In this document: one piece after another, positions 7,962-16,729 of the stretch | How the letters are laid out: each line of letters begins with the position of its first letter | Position numbering within the stretch: the first letter of the stretch is position 1 | Source of the DNA: Candidatus Bathycorpusculum sp. | Lineage (GTDB): Archaea; Thermoproteota; Bathyarchaeia; Bathyarchaeales; Bathycorpusculaceae | Assembly: GCA_009778385.1 (NCBI GenBank) | Contig: WRJX01000091.1 | Span: 1-36,104 of the forward strand | Direction: 5' to 3' | Length of the DNA stretch: 36,104 nt | The notes under the pieces: model-generated | Told to the model about the DNA's origin: nothing | Database searches by the model: none | What the model saw: the letters and a program-made list of their open reading frames with translations, nothing else | Program-made: the position numbers and the translations under genes

Positions 7962-7965
7962 TTGT

Positions 7966-9504
7966 CTATTGCACCTTTAAATGACTCATAGGATCAACAA
8001 ACACTTTGGGGATCCAATCTAAAATGTCGGTGGCCACCATGTGAAAACCAATTTCAGAAGCAACAAAATCCCCACAAGCACCACTTACAAATGCCCCTGC
8101 AACCGCTGCTTCAAAAGCAGACGTTTTCTGCGCTAACAAACCCCCGACAATACCTGAAAGCACATCACCCGTTCCACCGACAGTCATGCCTGCATTGCCT
8201 GTGAAATTTAATTTAACCCTACTTGGGCTACAGATGATGTCTACTTTACCTTTAACAAGTAAAACTGCGTTAAGCTCTTTGGCAGTTTTTTGAATCATGA
8301 CAACTTTATCTTCAAGATCCTCAGGAAGGTTTTGTCCTGTAAGTATTGCATATTCACCACCATGAGGTGTAAGCACCAACGGAACGTGTAGGGAACGTTT
8401 GAATTTAGCAAACGCTTTCAAACCGTCAGCATCCAAAAGCAACGCCTTACCCGCTTTTTCCACCTTGTTGACAAACAATTTTACAAATTCACAGGTTTCA
8501 CTGTTTAAACCCAATCCTGGACCCATCACAACTGCATCAACCATGTCTAAATAATGTTCCAATTCAGCCACATTATCAGGGTTAAGGCTGTCTCCATGAA
8601 GCTTAACAGAAATCAAATCAGGCGACATTGCAGAGATGACGTGAGCTGTTTTTTCCGGAGATGCCGTATAGGCAATGTCAATACCTGTTCGCAAAGCGGC
8701 TATAGACACAAGTGTGGGTGCACCTGAGAAAACATTACTGCCACCAACAACAAGTAGCCGACCAAAATCACCTTTATGCGCCATTGAAAACCGTTGCTTC
8801 CCTACTAACGTAACATCGCCTGGACCTGCAAAGCGCTCAAACTCTATGGGTAAACCAATATCTTTAACCTCTAAAACACCTACGAACTGTTTAGCTTTCT
8901 CTAATCCTTCCTTGGACTTGTAAAAAGTAATCGTCAAATCAGCCTTAACGGCCTCACCTAAAACTTCTCCTGTATCAGAATCTATCCCCGTGGGGACATC
9001 AACTGCAATTTTAAACCCTTTCAGTGAATTAATAACGTTAACCATTTGCAGTATTGGCATTTTTAGTTTTCCCTTAGTTCCCGTTCCCAGTAAAGCGTCA
9101 ACAATAACATCTGTTTCCACTGTAGGAATGGCAGAACTATCTGAAACCTCAACAACATGAATGCGGTCCATTACAGGTTTTAGGGCATTCCAATTTTGTA
9201 TAGCAGAGGGGTGATTGATGTCTTTGCTTTTTCCAGCCAAAATAATTGTAACTAAGTAACCTTGCGTTAAAAGATGACGTGCGGCAACAAAACCATCACC
9301 ACCATTTCCACCTAAGCCACAAAAAAAGGTAACCTTTTTTGTGTTTGTAAACCGTTTCTGGATTTCTTTAGCAATGTTTCCTCCCGCGTTTTCCATAAGT
9401 TGCAATAGACTCACTCCGTAATATTCAGAGTTAGTCTCTATAGCACGCATTTCGCTACTGGAAACATGGTGAGACAGGTTCTTTGTTTGCATGTTTAACG
9501 CCAC
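7966..9504 (-). CDS. nnr: Bifunctional NAD(P)HX epimerase / ADP-dependent dehydratase
   Basis: A 512-residue fusion of two repair enzymes. The N-terminal YjeF_N epimerase (about residues 10-215) shows MENAGGN, CGLGGNGGDGFVAARHL, VDALLGTGTKG and VDVPTGIDSDTG. The C-terminal ribokinase-like dehydratase (about 230-505) shows GDFGRLLVVGGS, ALRTG, PHGGEYAILTG and NAGMTVGGTGDVLSGIV. Together they convert damaged hydrated NADH/NADPH (R and S forms) back to active cofactor, using ADP in the dehydratase step. Length and order match the usual prokaryotic fusion. The start is GTG 9504, or ATG 9492 four codons later. It leads the operon with tsr3. Confidence 0.95.
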   Translation of the reverse strand: MALNMQTKNLSHHVSSSEMRAIETNSEYYGVSLLQLMENAGGNIAKEIQKRFTNTKKVTFFCGLGGNGGDGFVAARHLLTQGYLVTIILAGKSKDINHPSAIQNWNALKPVMDRIHVVEVSDSSAIPTVETDVIVDALLGTGTKGKLKMPILQMVNVINSLKGFKIAVDVPTGIDSDTGEVLGEAVKADLTITFYKSKEGLEKAKQFVGVLEVKDIGLPIEFERFAGPGDVTLVGKQRFSMAHKGDFGRLLVVGGSNVFSGAPTLVSIAALRTGIDIAYTASPEKTAHVISAMSPDLISVKLHGDSLNPDNVAELEHYLDMVDAVVMGPGLGLNSETCEFVKLFVNKVEKAGKALLLDADGLKAFAKFKRSLHVPLVLTPHGGEYAILTGQNLPEDLEDKVVMIQKTAKELNAVLLVKGKVDIICSPSRVKLNFTGNAGMTVGGTGDVLSGIVGGLLAQKTSAFEAAVAGAFVSGACGDFVASEIGFHMVATDILDWIPKVFVDPMSHLKVQ

Positions 9505-9552
9505 AGTATTATTGTCAAATTTTACAAGATAAGGTTATCCATCCAACTTTTG

Positions 9553-9580
9553 GTATACAAAAGCATCAACAAAACACAGT
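9553..9580 (+). repeat. GTATAC motif copy 1 (GTATAC on the left)
   Basis: GTATACAAAAGCATCA followed by ACAAAACACAGT. This is the reverse complement of the copy at 10300-10327 apart from one base. It lies 49 bases upstream of the nnr start and marks the left end of the accessory island. Confidence 0.8.
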
Positions 9581-9789
9581 CAAAAATCAACAAACACGCT
9601 GCAGCGACAAAGATTCTTAGAAAAGACTGTTTTAACAAAAAATACGTTAGTACCATGTTGATTTGTGAGCTGTATTAACGTGTACACCTAAGATTTCAAA
9701 ATCAGACCCAAAACGTTTCTTCTGAGTCATATTACAACATACTGCTTAATAATTAATGCTTGCAATCAACGTTATTTTTCGAAATACTG

Positions 9790-9802
9790 CGAACCTTATA
9801 TA
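9790..9802 (+). promoter_or_regulatory. Promoter-like CGAACCTTATATA
   Basis: A BRE-plus-TATA style sequence. The identical 13-mer occurs on the minus strand at 18008-18020, inside the matching non-coding module. Expected transcription would start near 9825 and run toward the C2H2 gene. Confidence 0.5.
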
Positions 9803-9891
9803 TTCATGGCTCTAAAACAGCAACTTGGAACACAAAACAGGATCCGCGACAGGTTACACAGCTAAAAACTTAAAAAAAGACCCTAAATAAA

Positions 9892-9973
9892 GCGATCAAG
9901 AGCAGAAAATGATGGTACACCCTCTTTTAATGAGTGATTGAGAGCGGAAAATGGGGTATCCAGACTCTTTTTT
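9892..9973 (+). repeat. Imperfect 40-base tandem repeat
   Basis: Two units, 9892-9931 and 9934-9973, share the pattern g-gat-gagc-gaaaatg-ggta--c--ctcttt. Each ends in a T-rich tract, so each could act as a terminator-like or structured RNA end downstream of the promoter-like 13-mer. Confidence 0.6.
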
Positions 9974-10299
9974 GACTTAAACCTGTGTGTTAAAAGTTAT
10001 TTTATCCACTTACATTATTTTTGATTACACGAAAAATCTTCGAATGAACAATTTTTACAATAAACAGTTAAATATCCAAAACACTTAACCAAATTTTAAC
10101 CACGTTCATTTAAATTTATGTCTTTTTATCCCATTTCAGTAAAAAATTCACCCGAAAAAACATCAAAATTTTGAGATACCCCTCACATAACCTAACGACC
10201 CTTGTATCTAGCAAGCAAACATTATTCCAACAACATCCATGACGGCATGGCCTAAAAAAGCCATTTGAACATTTAATCACACAATCCTTTCTTTTTAAA

Positions 10300-10327
10300 A
10301 CTGTGTTTTGTTGATGCTTCTGTATAC
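10300..10327 (-). repeat. GTATAC motif copy 2 (GTATAC on the right)
   Basis: ACTGTGTTTTGT followed by TGATGCTTCTGTATAC. A longer stretch (10299-10347) matches 13168-13217 nearly base for base, making a direct repeat around the C2H2/secreted-protein/beta-helix cassette. Confidence 0.85.
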
Positions 10328-10432
10328 AGAACTTTTGATGTTGTCGTGCTGTGCCTGCCACACAGGCTTAAGCAAATCAGTTTCTCTATACTGGTCAGAA
10401 CATTTTCCAGTCTTCCATGGAGCGACAGTTCA

Positions 10433-10624
10433 ATGTATAACCCAGAAATAGAAAATAAAACTCAACATTCAAGTGATTCTGAGTTCTTAACAGAATTAAC
10501 CTTGAAAGACACATATCCATGCAGGATATGTGGGAAAATATTTGACACTCTGGAAGAATATGAAGACCACTGTAAATCACACAACCTGCCAATCTTTCAG
10601 CCAACGGTGGACATGGCACTGTAA
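10433..10624 (+). CDS. Small C2H2 zinc-finger protein
   Basis: From ATG 10433 (SD ggag about 10 bases upstream) a 63-residue acidic protein is read. It contains one classical finger: YPCRICGKIFDTLEEYEDH then CKSH, spacing C-x2-C-x12-H-x3-H, with the conserved hydrophobic Phe and Leu/Tyr positions. The N-terminal ~27 residues are Ser/Thr/Glu-rich and probably flexible. Single C2H2 fingers occur in archaea and may bind DNA or protein; the target is unknown. The frame extends upstream to 10346, but that extension crosses promoter-like DNA and lacks an SD. It is the first gene of the cassette lying between motif copies 2 and 3. Confidence 0.75.
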   Translation: MYNPEIENKTQHSSDSEFLTELTLKDTYPCRICGKIFDTLEEYEDHCKSHNLPIFQPTVDMAL

Positions 10625-10750
10625 TTAAAACATCTTACAATCGTAATGGTGTGATTTCTTTTCTTTGCTGTTTTCTCTAAAATATCAAATCAACATACAC
10701 ACATTGCAAACATGACTTACCAGTTTTTTAAACATCATTAGAAACAAATC

Positions 10751-10773
10751 AACAGAGGCATCAACAAAAACAG
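10751..10773 (+). repeat. Degenerate copy of the GTATAC motif
   Basis: CAGAGGCATCAACAAAAACAG matches the inner part of the motif, but the GTATA end is missing. It lies in the 380-base gap between the C2H2 gene and the secreted-protein gene and may be a decayed boundary. Confidence 0.45.
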
Positions 10774-11005
10774 GTAAGCAAGAACATGTCGCAAGAGCCC
10801 TTTTTTGTCTCGAGCTGAAAGTCTATGTCTATATGAATTAGCTGTTATTACCGCTAATATGATTAATTCATTTCAATATGTGTGTTGTATCGATAGTTAA
10901 TGCTCAAAAATTCAGGTGAAAAATAAAAAGAATAATAAGTTACATTACATTATCCTTTAGACATTAATGCGCTGGTGATATCTACAAATTCCACGGAGGG
11001 TTAGT

Positions 11006-11749
11006 GTGTTTAAAAAACCATTTTTGATGGCCATTAGTGTTTTTTTGGTGTCTATTATTGCATTTATGGCATTTATGCCAGTTTTTGCGACTGAGGATTC
11101 TGTACTGGGCGGTATGGAAATCACACCTGAATTAAAAGAAACTAATAAACATGTTTACTATAGCTTTCTTTCTGGACGCTTAATTAGTTCCTTTCCCACG
11201 GCTTTAATACAGGATGAATTTGGTGAAAGAGAAATAGTTCTATATCCGCCAGAATATGCAGGACGTTATCTTGATGAGTCGGGTACACAGCACATCATTT
11301 TAACTAAAAATGCAGATTATGCGGCAACTATACGTAATTATCAAGAAATAATGGGTACTATAGACGAAGAAATAATTTATGAAGTTGCTGATTTTTCATT
11401 GTCTTATTTATATGGAATTCAAGACACTTTGTTTGAATTCATGCCTGAATTTGATATTTCAGCCATAGGTATAAATGAAATCACAAATAAAATAGGTATT
11501 AATATTGATAGATCAAGAGAAAATGATGTTCTCGAGTTTCTTTATATAAAGTTTGACGATTTTGATAGTAGCTGTATAACATTTAGTGATCCAGTTGAAA
11601 TTCGTTTGACTGAATATAGCTATGGCATATTTGGCGGAGGAAAGGCAGCAACAATAGTCGGCCTTATTGTAGTTGTATTGACTCTAACAGTTGTGCTTGT
11701 TATGGCAGGTTTATGTTTATATTTTAGAAAAAGAGGAAAAAGGTGGTAA
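11006..11749 (+). CDS. Exported protein with C-terminal membrane anchor, unknown function
   Basis: GTG 11006 follows SD ggaggg by 5 bases. The 247-residue product has a signal peptide (MFKKPFLMAISVFLVSIIAF..., cleavage plausible after VFA), a ~190-residue extracellular region rich in Glu, Ile and Tyr, then a helix (about 215-240) and a basic RKRGKRW tail. The topology is therefore outside domain, one anchor. No family was recognised. It is followed after 39 bases by the beta-helix gene in the same direction, so the pair is probably one operon displaying two surface proteins. Codons are strongly T- and A-ending. Confidence 0.8.
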   Translation: MFKKPFLMAISVFLVSIIAFMAFMPVFATEDSVLGGMEITPELKETNKHVYYSFLSGRLISSFPTALIQDEFGEREIVLYPPEYAGRYLDESGTQHIILTKNADYAATIRNYQEIMGTIDEEIIYEVADFSLSYLYGIQDTLFEFMPEFDISAIGINEITNKIGINIDRSRENDVLEFLYIKFDDFDSSCITFSDPVEIRLTEYSYGIFGGGKAATIVGLIVVVLTLTVVLVMAGLCLYFRKRGKRW

Positions 11750-11788
11750 GTAGAGAAAACATAAATTGCGGAAGATGTCTATGCTTGT

Positions 11789-13123
11789 ATGGGTGTTGAA
11801 TCTAAATTCAAAGTTCGTAATTCGCGTAAAACTGTGCTGTTAGTTGTTTTGTTAACGGTGATATTGATTTCTTCATTGTTAGCTGTTTATGTATTTATGA
11901 TGAAAGCGGATGGTGTGATATATGTTGGGAGCGAAGAAGCACTTGTAGATGCTATTAATAACATTGTAAAACCTATAGTTATTGCAATTCACGAAGATGT
12001 CCATCTTACAAAAACACTTGTCATTCCCGCTGACAAAGAAATTACCCTAACAAGCAACAGTTATGACGATAATTTTTTCAAACTAATTGGGGCAGATGGT
12101 TATGATACTATTACTGTTAAGGATGGTGGGGTGTTAACAGTTGACGGCATTATTGTAACTCATGCTTTAGAGACTACTGGAAGAGGGGTAGAGGTTAATT
12201 TTGGTGGTACACTTATTTTGTCTGACGGCGCGATTTCTGGCAACGCTGTTGCATCATACGGTTTTGGTGGTGGCGTATTAAATGATGGTACATTTAGTAT
12301 GTCGGGTGGTGAAATTTCTGGTAACACTATCGGGGGTAATGGTGGTGGTGTAGGTAACAGGGGTGTTTTTGTGATGTCAGGTGGCGTGATTTCTGGTAAC
12401 AACGTTACTATGGTTGAGATCTCTGCTATTGTGGGTGTTGGTGGTGGAGTATTTACTGAGAACGATTTTACCCTGTCGGGTGGTGTGATTGATAATAACC
12501 ATGCTGTATGGGAGGGTGGTGGTGTGTATGTGGATTTTGGTTTGTTTAGTATGTCTGATGATGCAGTGATTGCTAACAACAGAGCTACAGGTAAAGGTGG
12601 TGGTGTGTGTAGCAATTATGAGGGTGCTTTTAAGATGTTTGGGGGTGTGATTTGTAATAACACTGCTAATTGGGGTGGTGGTGTAAACAACAGAGGTGTT
12701 CTTGAGATGTCGGGTAATAGTAAAATCGTTAGCAACACAGCCATGGGTTATGGTGGTGGTGTATACAATGATGGCAATTTTAAGATGTATGATTATGGTA
12801 TAATTGATAGCAACACAGCCGGTAGTTCTGGTGGTGGTGTGTATACTGTCGATTATTTTGAGATGTCTGATTATAGCATAATTGCTAACAACACCGCCGG
12901 TAATGGCGGTGGTGTATACATTGATGGAGGTATATACTATGGTTATGGTGTATACAGTCAGGGCACTTTTAAGATGTTGGGTGGCACAATTTCTAACAAC
13001 ACCGCTACTTACGGTGGTGGCGTATACAACCGTGACGGCACTTTTAACAGGATGGACGGCGTGATTTCTAACAATAAAACAACCGCAGACGACAGTGACG
13101 ATGTATACAACAGCAAAAGATGA
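11789..13123 (+). CDS. Right-handed beta-helix repeat surface protein (adhesin-like)
   Basis: A 444-residue protein. A signal-anchor helix (about residues 15-37) is followed by a capping region and then about ten or more repeats of 24-30 residues with consensus GGGVYN-G-F-MSGG-ISNNTA. Such Gly/Asn ladders form right-handed parallel beta-helices and are common in adhesin-like proteins of gut Firmicutes and methanogens. The N-terminal helix probably tethers it with the helix outside the cell. DNA repeats (ggtggtggtgtgta) are still similar, so copy number could change by slippage. There is no C-terminal anchor or sorting signal. The abundance of ggt codons and of repeats differs from the housekeeping genes and suggests acquired material. 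Confidence 0.85.
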   Translation: MGVESKFKVRNSRKTVLLVVLLTVILISSLLAVYVFMMKADGVIYVGSEEALVDAINNIVKPIVIAIHEDVHLTKTLVIPADKEITLTSNSYDDNFFKLIGADGYDTITVKDGGVLTVDGIIVTHALETTGRGVEVNFGGTLILSDGAISGNAVASYGFGGGVLNDGTFSMSGGEISGNTIGGNGGGVGNRGVFVMSGGVISGNNVTMVEISAIVGVGGGVFTENDFTLSGGVIDNNHAVWEGGGVYVDFGLFSMSDDAVIANNRATGKGGGVCSNYEGAFKMFGGVICNNTANWGGGVNNRGVLEMSGNSKIVSNTAMGYGGGVYNDGNFKMYDYGIIDSNTAGSSGGGVYTVDYFEMSDYSIIANNTAGNGGGVYIDGGIYYGYGVYSQGTFKMLGGTISNNTATYGGGVYNRDGTFNRMDGVISNNKTTADDSDDVYNSKR

Positions 13124-13168
13124 TCGTGTACTATAACAGCATTTTTACTCTGATTTAACAGCAAAATA

Positions 13169-13196
13169 ACTGTGTTTTGTTGATGCTTCTGTATAC
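13169..13196 (-). repeat. GTATAC motif copy 3 (GTATAC on the right)
   Basis: Identical to copy 2 over the 28 bases, 46 bases after the beta-helix gene. The match with 10299-10347 continues to 13217 with one substitution in the flank and a small indel. Confidence 0.85.
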
Positions 13197-14291
13197 AGAG
13201 CTTTTGATCTTTGTCGTTTATCGTCACACTTTTTCCAATAGTTCCAGCTGATTTTTAATGATGCCCTATAAGGAAAATGACCTCACCAGTCAAAACCAAA
13301 AATTCGACACACACTACTTTTGAATAAGCAAACAAGTGACAAATAAAGCGGCGCTTTTTTGTTTTTGTGTTTTAGCCGATTATGTAAATTGGTTATCTTA
13401 CGAAGAGCGTTTAGAGTTGCATCTTAAGTTTATTTCTAATTATTAACAATGACCAAAAATTGAAAAGAAGAGTTATTGAAAGCAAGTAATTATAAAAATG
13501 ATTAAATTCACTACTCACTCATAGCTTAAAAATAAAACGTTTATGCGTATCGTTCATTTATTGAAAATATTTGTTATTAAAGCTTTTTTAGATAATACGT
13601 TCATTGTTTGAAGTTGTTTTGTGTCGAATTTCGTTTTGGGGAAAAATAGACAATTTTTTGAACCTAAACACAGAATTAAAAACCCCTAAAACCTCCTAAA
13701 ACATGAAAATAACGTCAATTAGGCCCTATTTACCCTGTATCTAGGGGGTACCTATGGGGAATATCGGAGCCTCTTAAAAGTACCGTCGAAAATCTCCATT
13801 GGAAGTGCTATAAGCATTTTTCGAAATTCCTTCGAGCTTTTTCAACGCTTTTTCGAGTTGTTGCACGTGTTTAGCAAACTTTGCTGTTTTTTACAAATCT
13901 GAACTTTTTGGTCACAACTTTTTGTACTCGAGTTTTCTTTAGTTTGAGTGTTACTTATTGGTTGGACTGTTGTTGTCAGTATTGTGTGTCTTCTTATTTG
14001 TTTGTGACCAGTTTTGTTGGTTGTGTTTTAGTGGTTTGTTGTTCTTTGAACTGGCATAATTTTTGACGCCCATCCCGATTGCGATACTCATTCATGGTGA
14101 TAGGGAGTTCTATGTGGTGTGTTGTTTTCTGTTTAATGGTGAGTTTATTGTGTAACAGGTAGTCAAATCAGCCATTATTTTGATTAGTCGAACATGGTTA
14201 AATTACAGTTAGGTTGTATTGGTTGTATAGGTATTTTATGTCACTATTAACCATCACCATAATACACCATGTTTTGGGTTGAAAAACAGGT
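13197..14291. other. 1.1-kb non-coding region between the two composite elements
   Basis: AT-rich with no convincing gene. The only frame of note (13881-14066) is T-rich and Cys/Phe/Val-heavy, typical of chance reading. A less AT-rich pocket at about 13730-13800 has short complementary arms (taccc / gggta) and could form an RNA hairpin. TTTTTCGA-type words recur at 13818-13856. Confidence 0.45.
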
Positions 14292-14319
14292 GTATACAGA
14301 AGCATCACCCAAACACAGT
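14292..14319 (+). repeat. GTATAC motif copy 4 (GTATAC on the left)
   Basis: GTATACAGAAGCATCA then CCCAAACACAGT, 70 bases before the Hjc-like gene. The CCCAAAC variant is shared with copy 5. Confidence 0.8.
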
Positions 14320-14388
14320 TGCCGTAGCCGTGTTAACAAACATTTTATGTAGCTAACACAAAACGTTTGCAAAGACAAGGTGTGTTAA

Positions 14389-14871
14389 ATGAGCAAAGAC
14401 TTTGATCGAGTGAAACTCCGCAGATGGCGCAAACGCGGGTTCTACAGCGAAGCAGCACTGGTCAAGCTGCTCAAAAAGAAAGGCTACTTTGCCGTCAGGG
14501 TTCCAGTAAGCAACCCTAGCTTAAACCCCCTACCCGATGTAATGGCACGCAAAGGTCAACACACATACGCGTTTGAAGTAAAAAACGCTACCTACTATGC
14601 ATACTTTCCTAAACCACAAATTGACAAATTATTTAGGTTTTTAGATGAATTCATCCCAACAGGCAACGAGTACAAGCATGCTGTTGTTGCTGCACACTTA
14701 GGAAAACGATGGTTGTTTAAAGAAATTAACTGGAACGATTGGAAAAAAGACAAAATACCTGAAAAAGTTCGAATTTTAAAGCGCGACAGAGGCAACCTCA
14801 ACATAGATAAAAGCTATCAAGAAAACCCACAAGCTATAGACACACCAAATCCAACAATAAATCATAACTAA
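14389..14871 (+). CDS. Hjc-like Holliday-junction resolvase / archaeal endonuclease
   Basis: A 160-residue basic protein. FYSEAALVKLLKKKGYFAVRVPVS is followed by PLPDVMA and YAFEVKNATYY, the E...PD...E-x-K catalytic pattern and the AVRV strand of the archaeal Hjc nuclease family, which cut four-way DNA junctions as dimers. The ~30 C-terminal residues are polar and poorly conserved, longer than typical Hjc (~130-140). SD aaggtg lies seven bases before ATG 14389. The gene stands alone next to motif copy 4 in the accessory island, so it may be an extra, element-borne resolvase and not the chromosomal one; that is inference. Confidence 0.82.
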   Translation: MSKDFDRVKLRRWRKRGFYSEAALVKLLKKKGYFAVRVPVSNPSLNPLPDVMARKGQHTYAFEVKNATYYAYFPKPQIDKLFRFLDEFIPTGNEYKHAVVAAHLGKRWLFKEINWNDWKKDKIPEKVRILKRDRGNLNIDKSYQENPQAIDTPNPTINHN

Positions 14872-15000
14872 CTTTTTTTTATAACCAGCTGAGCCTGTAT
14901 CCGTATTTGTTGAGGCTGAATCAATATTCGTATTAATAGAAGACTCCAAAGTTGCAGTATCAGGGGAAACAGGCTCCGAAAGGTTCAGAAGTAGCCCGAT
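14872..15000 (-). pseudogene. Possible remnant of a Ser/Thr-rich surface-protein linker
   Basis: On the minus strand from about 14995 the frame reads LNLSEPVSPDTATLESSI and onward, rich in Ser, Thr, Asp and Asn, ending GSAGYKKK. It resembles the SEPEPSETSEP linker of the upstream kelch protein, but has no start and follows that gene's stop. It is probably a decayed second linker or the former 3' end. Confidence 0.3.
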
Positions 15001-15024
15001 AGAGCAGTAGTAAGTGATAGAGTG

Positions 15025-16422
15025 TCAGGATACCTCTGGCTTATAACTCTGGATACCTGTTAGATGTTCAATAGGGATTAAAAGCCGTTGTAAAAAGCAA
15101 CACGGACTAAAACTTTTCATGATCATTACAGCTATTCCTTTTTGTCCTTTTAGATAGAAAAATAGTGCAACAGCAACAATACCTGCTGATATAACTATTG
15201 TAACAACTGTAGTGGTAAGGTTGTTTAAGAAAGGCTCAGACGTTTCAGAAGGTTCAGGTTCAGAAAAAACGAAAGAATCAGACGGTGCAGGCGTAACAGT
15301 TGTAGAAGGCTTAGAAACGAGACAAGTAGAGCTGTAACCAATTGGCACATACTGCTCAACAATATCGCTGAAAGAACCATTTATAGTACCTCCAATTACA
15401 TACAAAATATCATCAACAACAGCAACACCAAAACCTGCGCGATCGACTGGCATAGCTTTAGCAAACGACCAAGTGTCACTTTCAGGATCATAAACCCAAT
15501 TAGATTGACCCTCATTGTCGTTGGCTGTCAACCCTAAAACATAAACCTTTTTAGGTGCATAAACGCCAGTCGTTGCCCAACTACCCGTAGCAGAATTTAA
15601 TCCCTCACCTAAAGATTGGTATGGACCAGACATGACTGGAGGAGTTCCTTCTTCGTTCCATGCATTAGTTTTAGGATCATAAGTCATAACTTTTCCTTTA
15701 AACGCCCAATAACCATACATGTATTTGAAATAAACCATTATTTTGTTATCCATTGCAATCGAAAAACTATAAAAAATGTCAGAATACACAGCAATATCAT
15801 CCGGACGAGGTATGCTGGCTTTTTGAGTCCATAAATCAGTAACTGGATCATACAGATACAACTCATAGATAACATTACCACTCTCAGGGTAAACACGGTT
15901 TATAACGAAAATTTTCCCCTCTATAACATTTGCCTGTACGCACATTCCATCATAAGATATAGATGCTTTAGTGCTCCAGCTGTCTGTAATTGTATCATAA
16001 ACCTCAACAGTATCACATTTAATCCATCCATCTTTATTGCATGTTCCGCCGCCTATACAGTAAATTTTGTTTTGATACGCAACTATAGCAAAGTTACCTC
16101 TGGGAGTGGGCATAGATTTCAAAGTAACCCATTTATCAGTTATAGGATCATATTGCTCATTAGTTCCAACATAACCAATAGGATAATATGCGTTAATTGC
16201 TGCTTCGCTAAATGTAGTGTAGCCTCCAATGGCGTAAATTTTACTGTCAACAGCAACAACGCCTAAATCTGCTCGTGCCTGATTCATCGGAGTTTTTATA
16301 TTCCAAGAATTCTCAACTAACTCTGAGGCGAAAACAGGATTAAATATTGTTGCAAATGATCCGCTTATGAAAAAGAAAAGCAGCATGAAAGGAAGAAATT
16401 TGCTCATGTTAATACGTTTCAT
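15025..16422 (-). CDS. Kelch-repeat surface protein with C-terminal anchor
   Basis: A 465-residue protein. A signal peptide (about residues 1-32, ending NPVFA) precedes five or six kelch repeats: IYAIGG, IYCIGGG, KVYVLG and ILYVIGG, each followed by a YDP-TD-W segment. These should fold as a beta-propeller at about 40-370. A Thr/Ser/Pro linker and one helix (TTTVVTIVISAGIVAVALFFYL) follow. Such propellers usually bind glycans or proteins outside the cell. Oddly, the protein continues ~40 residues past the helix (SFSPCCFLQRLLIPIEHL...) where relatives normally stop after a few basic residues, suggesting read-through after a 3' change. The start is ATG 16422, or ATG 16407 five codons later. Confidence 0.88.
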   Translation of the reverse strand: MKRINMSKFLPFMLLFFFISGSFATIFNPVFASELVENSWNIKTPMNQARADLGVVAVDSKIYAIGGYTTFSEAAINAYYPIGYVGTNEQYDPITDKWVTLKSMPTPRGNFAIVAYQNKIYCIGGGTCNKDGWIKCDTVEVYDTITDSWSTKASISYDGMCVQANVIEGKIFVINRVYPESGNVIYELYLYDPVTDLWTQKASIPRPDDIAVYSDIFYSFSIAMDNKIMVYFKYMYGYWAFKGKVMTYDPKTNAWNEEGTPPVMSGPYQSLGEGLNSATGSWATTGVYAPKKVYVLGLTANDNEGQSNWVYDPESDTWSFAKAMPVDRAGFGVAVVDDILYVIGGTINGSFSDIVEQYVPIGYSSTCLVSKPSTTVTPAPSDSFVFSEPEPSETSEPFLNNLTTTVVTIVISAGIVAVALFFYLKGQKGIAVMIMKSFSPCCFLQRLLIPIEHLTGIQSYKPEVS

Positions 16423-16729
16423 TTTTTCCTTCTTAATATTCGTTACCTATGCAGCTTAAATTTTTTCTAAAAACTATGTTTTAACCATAACTTTACAGTT
16501 TACGCCATAGTTACGCTATATGTCAAGTTCTCAATCAGCGCTGAACAGCTTCAAAAAAACTAACAAACCAACATAGAACTCAAACAAAGCTAATCATTTT
16601 AGCTTTCACTAATCATGTACCTATGGTGTAACGATGAAAAGTTATGGTTTAAAAACAAAATTAATGATGGACAGACATAAAGGCTGTTTGATATGTTGAA
16701 TTGAATAATGTGTGTCTATTGTTTTTGGG

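Larger units (their letters stand above)
9581..10299. other. Non-coding module between motif copies 1 and 2
   Basis: About 720 AT-rich bases bounded by inverted copies of the GTATAC motif. It contains a promoter-like 13-mer (9790-9802) and a two-copy 40-base tandem repeat (9892-9973). No gene-like frame was found. It could be a MITE-like element or the template of an untranslated RNA. Confidence 0.5.

Noticed and set aside
9806-9865. Short peptide frame (MALKQQ...) after the promoter-like 13-mer
   Set aside because: The ATG lies upstream of the expected transcript start, so it would not be on the RNA.
12160-12615. 151-codon minus-strand frame
   Set aside because: Pro/Thr-rich mirror of the Gly-rich beta-helix repeats; antisense shadow.
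13881-14066. 61-codon plus-strand frame in the central spacer
   Set aside because: Phe/Val/Cys-heavy translation of T-rich DNA, no SD, no motif.
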